A DNA stretch of 64,000 nt from Haloferax sulfurifontis ATCC BAA-897 (GTDB taxonomy: Archaea > Halobacteriota > Halobacteria > Halobacteriales > Haloferacaceae), in NCBI RefSeq assembly GCF_000337835.1, contig NZ_AOLM01000008.1, positions 186,001 through 250,000 of the forward strand, in the 5' to 3' direction. How positions within the stretch are numbered: position 1 is the stretch's first letter; every line of letters starts with the position of its first letter. The notes beneath the pieces are model-generated. The model saw only the letters and a list, made by a program, of their open reading frames with translations. It was not told the DNA's origin and made no database searches. A program made the translations under genes and the position numbers. Positions 15,893-23,416 of the stretch are shown one piece after another.

Positions 15893-16560
15893 GCGTTCTC
15901 GGCCTCTTCGAGACTGCGGACGAGCTTTCGCCGCCGCGTCGGCGCGAACAGGCTCGTCCCGTCGCTTCCCTCGTAGACCCACTCGCCGAAGCCGGCGGCC
16001 GCGTCGTCGTCGATACCGAACCAGTGGCCGCCCGACGAGGTCTCCTGAATCGGGCCGGTCGGCGCGTCAGCGGGGCAGGCGTCGAGCAGTCGGTTCACGG
16101 TGTCGAGGAGCGCCCGGTCGTCGTGGACGAACGAGATGCCGACCGTCCCCGCCGAGGACTTGAAACAGACCGTCCCGCAGGATTCGAGGAGCCCCCGAAG
16201 GAGCTGTTTTCGCCGGTCTTCGAACACGTCGAAGCGGTAGCCGCCGGCGTCGTCGCCGACGGGGAGGCCGAACGCGGCGCTCGCGCTTCTGACCACGTCG
16301 CCTTCGACCATGACGTGGTACTCGTCTTTGACGCGGGTGACGGCGGTGTTGTGCGCGTATTCTCGTTCCGTCTCCCGGCGGTCGATTTCGCCGCCGCCGG
16401 CGATGGCCGCGAGGCGGTTCGCGCAGGTCTCGTCGTTCGTCAGCGCCGTGAACTGCCCCGGCTCGACGCGGCCGCCGCCGGCGACGTGGCCCCACAGGTA
16501 GGCCGTCTCGGGCGCGCTCTTCAGGAGGTCGTCCGCGGGGTCGACGCCGACGTCGCTCAC
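15889..16560 (-). CDS. LAGLIDADG-like cobalamin-operon protein, apparently without catalytic acids
   Basis: Annotated at best as a cobalamin-operon protein; no function is known to me. The 223 residues show two LAGLIDADG-like repeats: LWGHVAGGG (residues 22-30) and LRGLLESCG (121-129), each followed by the strand-strand-helix pattern of homing endonucleases. The C-terminal end resembles intein endonuclease ends (WVYEG ... RRRKL). The eighth motif position, normally the metal-binding Asp, is Gly29 and Cys128, so DNA cleavage is unlikely. There is no intein or intron nearby. The start is GTG, overlapping the ferredoxin stop (GTGA). A domesticated DNA- or RNA-binding regulator of the operon is one reading. 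Confidence 0.7.
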   Translation of the reverse strand: MSDVGVDPADDLLKSAPETAYLWGHVAGGGRVEPGQFTALTNDETCANRLAAIAGGGEIDRRETEREYAHNTAVTRVKDEYHVMVEGDVVRSASAAFGLPVGDDAGGYRFDVFEDRRKQLLRGLLESCGTVCFKSSAGTVGISFVHDDRALLDTVNRLLDACPADAPTGPIQETSSGGHWFGIDDDAAAGFGEWVYEGSDGTSLFAPTRRRKLVRSLEEAENA

Positions 16561-16811
16561 GCGTCCACCTCCCGGACCGAAATCGCGCCGGGCGGACAGG
16601 CTCGGGCCGCGAGCGTCGCGTCGTCGTCCGCCTCCGCGTCGCCTTCGAGGAGGGCGATGACGCGCTCGTCGGTGCGCTCGACGCTCACGACGCCGGCCGC
16701 GTCGGGGTCGATTGTGGCGAGGCCGTCGTCGTCCTCGACGAACCGCCCGTCGCGGGCGAGACAGGCGAAGATGCCGTCGCAGGCGTCTCGGTCGATTGCG
16801 ATTTCGAACAT
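16557..16811 (-). CDS. Small ferredoxin of the cobalamin operon
   Basis: An 84-residue acidic electron carrier. Cysteines occur as C11-x5-C17 near the N-terminus (DRDACDGIFACLAR) and as ACPPGAI near the C-terminus, which gives three ligands and fits a single [3Fe-4S] cluster rather than [4Fe-4S]. The gene sits 1 nt after cbiH1 and overlaps the next gene. No ring-contraction oxygenase (CobG) or reductase (CbiJ/CobK) is seen here, so the ferredoxin may feed a missing or unrecognised redox step in corrin synthesis (inference). Confidence 0.8.
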   Translation of the reverse strand: MFEIAIDRDACDGIFACLARDGRFVEDDDGLATIDPDAAGVVSVERTDERVIALLEGDAEADDDATLAARACPPGAISVREVDA

Positions 16812-16812
16812 C

Positions 16813-17814
16813 TCAGTACTCGTATTTCTGCTCGTAGCCCCGCGGCGTCACCATCCGGTCGTCCCAGACGTACGTCTCCTCGTTGCCGACCAGTAGCGTC
16901 GTCGTCATGTCCACGAGGTCGGTCTCGCCGAGGTCGGGGAGTTCGCGGAGTTCGACGATTTCGACTTCCTCGTCGTCGCGGCCCGCGCCGTGGACGATGC
17001 CGACCGGCGTGTCGGGCGCGCGGTGTTCGAGGAGAATCTCGCAACACTTCTCGTAGTTCGACCGGCGCTTGCGGCTCCACGGGTTGTAGATGGCGATGGT
17101 GAACCCCTCCTTGGCGGCCGCGTGGAGGCGCGACTCGATGGTCGGCATCGAGGTCAGGTGGTCCGAGAGGCTGATGGTCACGGTGTCGTTGACGAGCGGC
17201 GCGCCCAGCCGGGCCGCGCAGGACTGCGCCGCCGGGACGCCCGCGACCACGTCGAAGTCGACCACGCTCGCGGTCGCGCCCTTCGATTCGAGGATTTCGA
17301 GCGCGAGGCCGGCCAGCGCGTACACGTTGGGGTCGCCGCTTCCGACGATTGCCACGTCGTTGCCGGCGAGCGTTCGGTCGACCGCCTCCTCGGTCCGGGA
17401 GACCTCGCCGCACATCGGCGTCGAGTAGATGTCGTCCGCGCCCTCGACGACGTCGTCGGGGAGGAGTTCGATGTAGGTCGTGTAGCCCACGATGTGGTCG
17501 GCCTCGCGGAGGGTGTCTTTCGCCAGCGTGGTCATCTCGCTCGCGCGACCGGGTCCGAGGCCGACGGCGACGAGTTGGCCCGGTTCGCCGTCGAAGTCCT
17601 CGATGGTGGCTTCGACCTTCTCCGCGGTCTGTTCCCTCTTCGACCCGCCCGACCCGCCGCCGCACTTCGAGGATGACTCGCCGTCGGCCTTCGAGGACGA
17701 CGCGCCGCACTTCGAGGGCGTGTCCTCGGCCTTCGTGTCCGCTTTTGTCGTCGTCTCGGTCTCGGTCTTCGCTCCGCCGCAGTTCGATTCGGATTCCGTG
17801 TCTGATTTGCTCAT
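16813..17814 (-). CDS. cbiH1: Cobalt-precorrin-3 C17-methyltransferase CbiH, copy 1, with Cys-rich tail
   Basis: Tetrapyrrole methylase that adds the C17 methyl and contracts the ring. Of 333 residues, the first 65 are a low-complexity tail rich in Ser, Thr, Lys and Glu with three Cys-Gly motifs (NCGGA, KCGAS, KCGGG). The catalytic part starts at GQLVAVGLGPGRASEMT and contains VGSGDPNVYALAG, GVPAAQSCAARLGAPL and IYNPWSRKRR, typical of CbiH/CobJ. It lies 3 nt after cbiH2 and 1 nt before the ferredoxin. Some CbiH proteins bind an Fe-S cluster, so the cysteines may be metal ligands (inference). Confidence 0.87.
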   Translation of the reverse strand: MSKSDTESESNCGGAKTETETTTKADTKAEDTPSKCGASSSKADGESSSKCGGGSGGSKREQTAEKVEATIEDFDGEPGQLVAVGLGPGRASEMTTLAKDTLREADHIVGYTTYIELLPDDVVEGADDIYSTPMCGEVSRTEEAVDRTLAGNDVAIVGSGDPNVYALAGLALEILESKGATASVVDFDVVAGVPAAQSCAARLGAPLVNDTVTISLSDHLTSMPTIESRLHAAAKEGFTIAIYNPWSRKRRSNYEKCCEILLEHRAPDTPVGIVHGAGRDDEEVEIVELRELPDLGETDLVDMTTTLLVGNEETYVWDDRMVTPRGYEQKYEY

Positions 17815-17817
17815 GCG

Positions 17818-18684
17818 TTAGAAGTCGTCGACGTCGCGCCCGCCGCGGGGCGTGACCAGGTACGTTTCGTAGTCGTTGCTCCAGGGTTCGGTCTCGTGGG
17901 TGCCGATGAGAATCGAGGTTCCCATCCCACCCACGTCGTCGTCGTGGGCTTTCGCGTCGCCGAGGGTCGTCACCGAGAACGTCTCGTCGTCCAGATTCCG
18001 GCCGGCCTCGCCGCGGCCGGCGTCGTTGAAGATGCCGACCGGCACGTCGTCGGCCCGCTCCTCGCGGACCACGTCGATGGCGCGTTCGTAGTTCCGCCAG
18101 CAGTTGTACAGGACGATGACGAAGCCGCTGATGGCGGCCGCGCGCAGTTTCTCCTCGATCTCGTCCCAGCCGCGCCACTTGTCGGACAGCGAGACCGTAC
18201 AGAAGTCGTTCGACAGCGGCGCGCCCATCATGGCCGCGCCGCCGAGCGCCGCGGTGACGCCGGGGACGATTTCGATCGGCACGTCGGTCGCCTCGTCGCC
18301 TTTCGCCATCGTGAACACGAGGTCGGACTTCCCGTAGACGTTCGGGTCGCCGCCCGAGACGTGGACCACGTCCTCGCCGTTTCGGACGCGCTCGAACGCC
18401 TCGCGGGTCAGTTCGACCTGCTTTCCCATCGACGAGCGGACGACCTCCGGTCCGTCGTCGCTTTCTTCGGGCGGGAGCGTTCCGTCGTCGCGGAGGAACT
18501 CCTGATAGAGGTTCGACGCGACGACGCAGTCCGACGTCGAGACGAGTTCCTTCGCCCGCTTCGTCATGTGGTCCGGGAGACCGGGGCCGATGCCGACGAC
18601 GTAGAGCGTCCCGTAGTCGTCGGGCACCTCGTCGCGGTCGCCGGAGCCGACCGCCGGTTCGGTCGGCTCGTCGCCGTCACTCAT
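17818..18684 (-). CDS. cbiH2: Cobalt-precorrin-3 C17-methyltransferase-like CbiH, copy 2
   Basis: A second CbiH-type methylase of 288 residues next to the first. SAM-loop motif LYVVGIGPGLPDHMT, then HVSGGDPNVYGKSDL, VPGVTAALGGAAMMGAPL and LYNCWRNYERA. The start is the ATG at 18684, coupled to cbiG by an ATGA overlap; the longer reading frame upstream is only a shadow of cbiG. The two copies align along the whole catalytic domain but differ in loops, which suggests separate substrates rather than redundancy. One copy might do another methylation, for example at C1, since cbiD is not in the window (inference). Confidence 0.85.
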   Translation of the reverse strand: MSDGDEPTEPAVGSGDRDEVPDDYGTLYVVGIGPGLPDHMTKRAKELVSTSDCVVASNLYQEFLRDDGTLPPEESDDGPEVVRSSMGKQVELTREAFERVRNGEDVVHVSGGDPNVYGKSDLVFTMAKGDEATDVPIEIVPGVTAALGGAAMMGAPLSNDFCTVSLSDKWRGWDEIEEKLRAAAISGFVIVLYNCWRNYERAIDVVREERADDVPVGIFNDAGRGEAGRNLDDETFSVTTLGDAKAHDDDVGGMGTSILIGTHETEPWSNDYETYLVTPRGGRDVDDF

Positions 18685-19649
18685 CGTCCCACCGCCACGG
18701 TCACGGCGTCGTCGTAGCGCCGCTTTTCGACGACCAGTTCGTGGTCGCGGCCGCCGGCGATGGCGCTCGCCTCGGCGATACCGGGCCAGCCGATGAGTTC
18801 CTTCGACCGCGAGGGCGTCGGTCCCTCGAACTCCGAAAGCGTCTCCTTTTCGAAGTAGACGACGCCCGCGCCGATTTCCTCGGCGGCGTCGAGCATGCCG
18901 GGTTCGTCCGCCTTTCGCGTGCCGGTGGCGACGAACTCCACGTCGTCCCAGTCGCGGTCGGCGTCGTCGAGCGCCCGTTCCCACGCCGTCAGGAACTGCG
19001 CTTTCTTCGCGCCGGAGACGCTCCCGGTCCCGAGGACGACGCCGTCGTCGCCGTTTCGCTTCAGGACCGTCACGTCGTCGCCGACGAGCACCGCCTTCGG
19101 ACCGTCGAGGCGAGCGACGGGACCGAGTTCGTCGTTGAGGACGGCGAGGTTCGTCGCCACGGTCGAATCGCCGTTGACGACGTGGGAGTCGAGCGCCTTC
19201 GCCTTGCTCTCGACGCCCTGCTTGCCCGCGGCCTCCGAGGCGGTCGTCATCGCCGGGACGGCCCCGAGTTTCGAGAGGTCGTGGGCGACCTGATTCGCGC
19301 CGTGGTGGCCGCCGGTGAGCGGAATCGCCCACGTCAGTTCCTCGTCGACGACGACGACCGCCGGGTCTTCCCACTTGTCGTCGAGGAGGCCCGCGGTCTT
19401 CCGCATGGCGATGCCGCTGGCCATCAGGCCGACGAAGCAGTCGTACTCGCCCCAGTGGTCGGCGAACACGTCGCCGTGGTACGTGAGGACGTCTATCCGG
19501 TCGTAGTCGTCCGCGAGGTCCCGCTTGATTTCCTCCGCCGTGTCGAGCTTTCGCTCGAAGCTGACGATGGCGATTTCGTCGGCGACCTCGCCGTCGCTGT
19601 CGGGAGTGCTACAGTGGCCGCTTCCGGAGTCTGCCGAGTTGTCGCTCAT
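18681..19649 (-). CDS. cbiG: Cobalt-precorrin-5A hydrolase CbiG
   Basis: Opens the delta-lactone of cobalt-precorrin-5A and releases the two-carbon fragment as acetaldehyde; a hallmark of the anaerobic cobalamin route. The 322 residues contain CFVGLMASGIAMRKTAG and the signature DPAVVVVDEELTWAIPLTGGHHGAN, followed by the C-terminal domain with VLGTGSVSGAKKAQF. The ATG overlaps the cbiF stop by 4 nt and the stop overlaps the cbiH2 start. Its presence shows that this organism uses the early-cobalt (oxygen-independent) chemistry for ring contraction despite also encoding CobN. Confidence 0.93.
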   Translation of the reverse strand: MSDNSADSGSGHCSTPDSDGEVADEIAIVSFERKLDTAEEIKRDLADDYDRIDVLTYHGDVFADHWGEYDCFVGLMASGIAMRKTAGLLDDKWEDPAVVVVDEELTWAIPLTGGHHGANQVAHDLSKLGAVPAMTTASEAAGKQGVESKAKALDSHVVNGDSTVATNLAVLNDELGPVARLDGPKAVLVGDDVTVLKRNGDDGVVLGTGSVSGAKKAQFLTAWERALDDADRDWDDVEFVATGTRKADEPGMLDAAEEIGAGVVYFEKETLSEFEGPTPSRSKELIGWPGIAEASAIAGGRDHELVVEKRRYDDAVTVAVGR

Positions 19650-20482
19650 TGTGTCTGCCCCTCTGTTTCAGAATCCGGTTCGTCGTTCGGCGCGTCGCCG
19701 CCGCGGGCCCAGTCGCCGTAGAGGAACGACCGCTCGTAGTCCGAGCCGGTCACCGCCTCGCCGATGATGACGAGCGCGGAGGCGCGGTAGCCCGCGTCTT
19801 CGACCCGCTGGCCGATGGTCTCGATGGTTCCCTCGATGACGTCTTCGTCAGGCCACGAGGCGTGGTAGACGACCGCGACGGGCGTGTCGGGGTCGTGACC
19901 CTCGTCCAGTAGTCGGTCCATCGTCTCGGCGACGGCGTGGGTCCCGAGGTAGATGCAGACCGTGGTGTCGCCGAAGCCCACGAAGTCGCCGATGTGGTCC
20001 TCCTCGGGCGAGAGCGTCCGACCCTGCGGTCGAGTGAAGACGACGTGGTTCGAGACCTCGTTCAGCGTCAACTGGGTTCGGAGCGTCGCGCTCGCGGCGA
20101 ACGCCGAGGTGACGCCGGGGACGAGATACGTCGGAACGCCCGCCTCGGCCAGCGCGTCCATCTGCTCCAAGGCGGCCCCGTAAATCGCCGGGTCGCCGCT
20201 GTGGAGTCGGACGACGGTTCGGCCCGACTCGTAGGCGTCGGCCATCAGCGGAATCAGCTCTTCGAGGTCCTTGCCGACGCTGTTGACTCGCTCGGCGTCG
20301 GCGCAGAACTCGTCTAAGAGCTCGCTGTTGACGAGCGACCCCGCGTGAACCACGAGCTCGGCGTCCTCGACGAGCTTTCTTCCGGCGACGGTGAGCAGGT
20401 CCGGGTCGCCCGGCCCCGCGCCGACGAAGGGGATTCCATCCTCGTCGGTGAAGCCGGTGTCCGCGTCGCCGTCGACGCTCAC
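19646..20482 (-). CDS. cbiF: Cobalt-precorrin-4 C11-methyltransferase CbiF
   Basis: Methylates C11 of cobalt-precorrin-4. The 278-residue protein has the SAM loop PFVGAGPGDPDLLTV, then VVRLHSGDPAIYGA, LVPGVTSAFAASATL and AVVYHASWPDEDVI, all diagnostic for CbiF/CobM. The start is GTG at 20482, overlapping the cbiL stop (GTGA). The long open frame further upstream is a shadow of cbiL. A 25-residue acidic tail follows the catalytic domain. Confidence 0.93.
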   Translation of the reverse strand: MSVDGDADTGFTDEDGIPFVGAGPGDPDLLTVAGRKLVEDAELVVHAGSLVNSELLDEFCADAERVNSVGKDLEELIPLMADAYESGRTVVRLHSGDPAIYGAALEQMDALAEAGVPTYLVPGVTSAFAASATLRTQLTLNEVSNHVVFTRPQGRTLSPEEDHIGDFVGFGDTTVCIYLGTHAVAETMDRLLDEGHDPDTPVAVVYHASWPDEDVIEGTIETIGQRVEDAGYRASALVIIGEAVTGSDYERSFLYGDWARGGDAPNDEPDSETEGQTQ

Positions 20483-21186
20483 GCCGACCCCCCCGATTCG
20501 ACGCCGTCGAACGCGGCGGTCGCCACGTCGCGCTCGACGCCCTCGCGTTCCGCGTAGGCCAGCGTGTAGTAGTCGCGCTCCGCGAGTTCGTCGGGGTCGT
20601 CGGTGACGACCGTCTCGCCCTGCTCCATGAACAGGCGGCGGCCGAACCGAACGTCGTAGCCCGCCTCGGTCAGTTTCTCGTGGGTCGCCGGCGCGTCGGT
20701 GACCTTGAACAGCACCATGCGGTCGGGGCCGGTCGGCGCGGAGCCGTTCGCGGCCTCGCGGAGCGCGAGCCCGGTTCCGGATTCGATTTCGACGCCGAGC
20801 GCGGTCGTGAAGGCCGTCATCGCGCTCACGCCGGGGACGACTTCGAGGTCGACCTCGGGGTGGAACGCGTCGAGGGTGCGGCGGAGGTGTCCGAACGTCG
20901 AGTAGACGTTGGGGTCGCCGAGGGTCACGAACGCAACGTCCTCCGTGTCGGCGCGGGCGGCCACCTCGGCGGCGGCTTCCTTCCACGCGCGGCGGAGTTC
21001 GTCGGGGTCGCGCGTCATCGGGAAGTCGAGGTCGCCGATGCGCTCCTCGGGGACGTGGTTCAGCGCGACCGTCCGCGAGAGTCGGCCGGGCGAGTAGACC
21101 ACCGCCGCCGATTCGAGCAGGCGTTTCCCCTTGACGGTCACGAGGTCGGCGTCGCCGGGGCCGAGGCCGATGCCGTAGACGGTCAT
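20479..21186 (-). CDS. cbiL: Cobalt-precorrin-2 C20-methyltransferase CbiL
   Basis: First peripheral methylation after sirohydrochlorin: adds the C20 methyl. The 235 residues show YGIGLGPGDADLVTVKG, FVTLGDPNVYSTFGHL and VPGVSAMTAFTTALG, the usual CbiL/CobI blocks. The ATG at 21186 overlaps the cbiT stop (ATGA), and the stop overlaps the GTG of cbiF. It is the second gene of the operon. Confidence 0.93.
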   Translation of the reverse strand: MTVYGIGLGPGDADLVTVKGKRLLESAAVVYSPGRLSRTVALNHVPEERIGDLDFPMTRDPDELRRAWKEAAAEVAARADTEDVAFVTLGDPNVYSTFGHLRRTLDAFHPEVDLEVVPGVSAMTAFTTALGVEIESGTGLALREAANGSAPTGPDRMVLFKVTDAPATHEKLTEAGYDVRFGRRLFMEQGETVVTDDPDELAERDYYTLAYAEREGVERDVATAAFDGVESGGSA

Positions 21187-21737
21187 AGCCCCTCCGCGCC
21201 CCGCCGACCGACGACGACGTAGACCGGGTTGTTCGACCGGAAACTCGTCGCGCCGGCGAGTTCGTAGCCGTGGCTCACCTGCAACTGGACGACCTCCGAG
21301 AGCAGGTCGCGCTCGCGGAACGCCTCGATGGCGTCGCCGGCTGGTTCGACCCGCGAGACGTTCATCACGACTCGGTCCACGCCGGTCTCGACGGCGTGGT
21401 CGAGGACGGCCTCGAAGTTCCGGCTCCCGCCGACGAACATCGCGTCGGCGTCGGCCGGAAGCCCCTCGGGGGCCTCCGCCTCGCGGAGCGTCACGTCGGC
21501 GTCGTAGTCGTTCGCCCCGAGGTTCTTCCGCGTCACGTCCAGCCGCTTCGGTTTCCGTTCGACGGCGGTCACGCGCTCGACCCGCCGGGCCGCCTCGATG
21601 GTGACCGAGCCGGTACAGGAGCCGACGTCGACGAAGTGGTCCGTCGACCGCAAGCCGAGTTTGTCGAGCGTGACCGCTCTCACCTCCGGTTTCGTGGGTC
21701 CCGCCTTGGCGTCGTGCGGGAGCGTTACCTGTGACAT
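21183..21737 (-). CDS. cbiT: Cobalt-precorrin-6B C15-methyltransferase (decarboxylating) CbiT
   Basis: Methylates C15 and decarboxylates the C12 acetate side chain; a class-I Rossmann methyltransferase unlike the other methylases here. The 184 residues include PHDAKAGPTKPEVRAVTL, the SAM site FVDVGSCTGSVTIEAA and VFVGG-type motif MFVGGSRNFEAVL. It is the first gene of the eleven-gene minus-strand operon. The ATG at 21737 begins the conserved region; the open frame continues upstream through AT-rich promoter DNA and is not likely translated. Confidence 0.92.
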   Translation of the reverse strand: MSQVTLPHDAKAGPTKPEVRAVTLDKLGLRSTDHFVDVGSCTGSVTIEAARRVERVTAVERKPKRLDVTRKNLGANDYDADVTLREAEAPEGLPADADAMFVGGSRNFEAVLDHAVETGVDRVVMNVSRVEPAGDAIEAFRERDLLSEVVQLQVSHGYELAGATSFRSNNPVYVVVGRRGAEGL

Positions 21738-21907
21738 TCGACCTGACAATCCCGGCGCTGTTTGAAAACAATTTTGCTTGGAGTATAGCAACTCAACTTT
21801 CATAAAATAGCCCCATCGAGTTATTAAATCGAAATTGTCGAAACACAATCTCGCTTGTTCTCGAAAGTTTTACAATCTTGCTTGGTTTTCCTCAATCTGA
21901 GTTTACC
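21738..21907. promoter_or_regulatory. Divergent cbiT/cbtB promoter region with repeated ACAATYTYG motif
   Basis: A 170-bp AT-rich spacer between the divergent cobalamin and cobalt-uptake operons. Three direct copies of a 13-bp element ACAAT[CT]T[CT]GCTTG occur at 21768-21780, 21845-21857 and 21872-21884. An inverted 9-bp core is at 21830-21838. TATA-like stretches for cbiT lie near 21798-21807. No cobalamin riboswitch was recognised, so a protein regulator binding these repeats is plausible. Confidence 0.55.
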
Positions 21908-22093
21908 ATGGCTACGGCGAACACCGTCAACGGTCGAATCGAACGCGCCCGAACCGAACTGGCTCCCACGCAGATGGCCGCGGGAGCCCTCTTCATCGCC
22001 GCGCTGGGCTTTACGCTCCTGTTCGTGCAGGACCCGCTCGTCCACGACTCGCTCCATAACTTCCGCCACGCGGCCGGCATCGCCTGCCACTGA
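21908..22093 (+). CDS. cbtB: Cobalt transporter small subunit CbtB
   Basis: Predicted subunit of the CbtAB cobalt uptake system. The 61 residues have one transmembrane helix (about 22-42, GALFIAALGFTLLFVQ) and the family C-terminal histidine cluster (HDSLHNFRHAAGIACH), a probable metal-binding site. The ATG at 21908 was chosen over an in-frame upstream start that lies inside the repeat-containing promoter. It is 2 nt before cbtA. Confidence 0.9.
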   Translation: MATANTVNGRIERARTELAPTQMAAGALFIAALGFTLLFVQDPLVHDSLHNFRHAAGIACH

Positions 22094-22095
22094 CG

Positions 22096-22950
22096 ATGTT
22101 CGCCGAGTACCTGACGCGGGGAGTGAAGGCGGGGCTGGTCGCCGGACTGGTGTTCGGCCTGTTCATGGCCGTCGTCGCCAACCCCCTCGTCGCCTACGCG
22201 GACGAACTGAACCACGCCGCCGTCGAGGAGAGCGGTCACGGCCACGAGGCGGAGAGCGCCCACAGCCACGATTCGGAGGGGGCTCACAGCCACGAGACCG
22301 ACGGCGCTCACAGCCACGACTCCGGTGACTCGCACGCCGGCGAAGGCGACGGCCATCACGACACCGCGGTGTCGATGGCGGTCACGAAGGCCGTGAGCGT
22401 CGCGGCCGGCGGGCTGTGGGGCGTCGTGCTCGGCGGCGCGTTCTTCGGGGTCGCGTTCTTCTTCCTCGAACCGGCGATTCCCGGTCCCGACGCCGCGAAG
22501 AGCTACCTGATGGGGCTCGCGGGATTCGTCACCGTCTCGGGCGCGCCGTGGCTGGTCCTCCCGCCGGCCGCGCCGGGCGCGGAGCAGTCGCTTTCGGTGG
22601 CGACGCGGCTCCCGCTCTACGCCGGGATGATGCTCGCCGGGGCGCTCGCCTGTCTCTCGGCCGGCTACGCCTACGCCCGCCTGCGCGAGTCGAGCGGCCT
22701 CGTCGCGGCCGTCGTCGGTGCGGCCGTTCCGTTCGGTCTGCTCGCGGCCGTCGCCGTCGTCGCCCCCGAAAACGCGGTTCACGGGGCGCTGTCGCCGACG
22801 CTCGAAACCGGGCTCACCGGCCTGTTCGCGTTCGGACAGGTCCTCCTGTGGCTGGTTCTCGCGGCGGCGCACGCGCGGCTCCGGTCGTCGAGTGAGTCCG
22901 AGTCGGCGACCCCGATTGCGGGCCGGGACTCGGCTCCCGCGGCCGACTGA
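22096..22950 (+). CDS. cbtA: Cobalt transporter subunit CbtA with His-rich loop
   Basis: Predicted membrane subunit of CbtAB cobalt uptake. The 284 residues hold about six hydrophobic segments, starting with the first near residues 10-33. Between the first and second segments (about residues 45-92) is a loop of repeated HSHD/HSHE units rich in His, Asp and Ser, likely an external cobalt-gathering sequence. Gene order cbtB-cbtA and its place beside the cbi operon support the assignment. The stop overlaps the next start by one base (TGATG). Confidence 0.9.
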   Translation: MFAEYLTRGVKAGLVAGLVFGLFMAVVANPLVAYADELNHAAVEESGHGHEAESAHSHDSEGAHSHETDGAHSHDSGDSHAGEGDGHHDTAVSMAVTKAVSVAAGGLWGVVLGGAFFGVAFFFLEPAIPGPDAAKSYLMGLAGFVTVSGAPWLVLPPAAPGAEQSLSVATRLPLYAGMMLAGALACLSAGYAYARLRESSGLVAAVVGAAVPFGLLAAVAVVAPENAVHGALSPTLETGLTGLFAFGQVLLWLVLAAAHARLRSSSESESATPIAGRDSAPAAD

Positions 22951-23291
22951 TGCGCGACCGAACCGACGAGGTCCGCGAGCACGGCTTTACCGACCACGTG
23001 TTGGTCTGTACGAACAGCCGAGAGTCCGACTACGCCGACTGCGCCGAGGCCGACGGCCCGGCGGTGTACGACGCGGTGACCTCGTGGTTGCGCGACCGTG
23101 GCGTCTTCTGGTCGCGGGTCCACGTCGCCGAAACGAGCTGTCTCGGACTCTGTAGCGCCGAGGGGGCCGCGGTCGCCATCCACCCGCGAAACCGGTGGTA
23201 CTCGGACGTTCGTCCGGACGACGTACCGGCGCTGTTGGCCGACGAGTTCGGTCCCGACGCGTCGAACCTCGGCGTTCGACCCGACCGCTGA
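22950..23291 (+). CDS. Thioredoxin-like [2Fe-2S] protein, CbiW-like
   Basis: A 113-residue soluble protein with the [2Fe-2S] thioredoxin-like ferredoxin pattern: VCTN ... C near residues 20-31 and SCLGLC near 65-70, then AVAIHPRNRWYSDVRPDDV. It resembles the C-terminal domain of CbiX in this window, matching across the second cysteine pair and the WY-x3-PDD stretch. It is coupled to cbtA by a one-base overlap. A redox or metal-handling role with CbtAB or CbiX is likely (inference). Confidence 0.8.
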   Translation: MRDRTDEVREHGFTDHVLVCTNSRESDYADCAEADGPAVYDAVTSWLRDRGVFWSRVHVAETSCLGLCSAEGAAVAIHPRNRWYSDVRPDDVPALLADEFGPDASNLGVRPDR

Positions 23292-23416
23292 CCGCCTCGG
23301 CGACGACCTCCGGCGTCTGCGCCGCGCCCTTCTCACCGCCGTCTTGCCGCTATCTCCGTGACGAAGCGGGGATTGGACGCAGAACAATAATATCGTTGCA
23401 CTTCTGATTACGGTTC

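Noticed and set aside
21738-21907. Cobalamin riboswitch before cbiT or cbtB
   Set aside because: No B12-box-like conserved core could be recognised; the spacer is AT-rich with short repeats instead.
22200-22370. Short-period repeat that might be a CRISPR array or minisatellite
   Set aside because: It is the coding sequence of the His-Ser-His-Asp units in CbtA and stays in frame.
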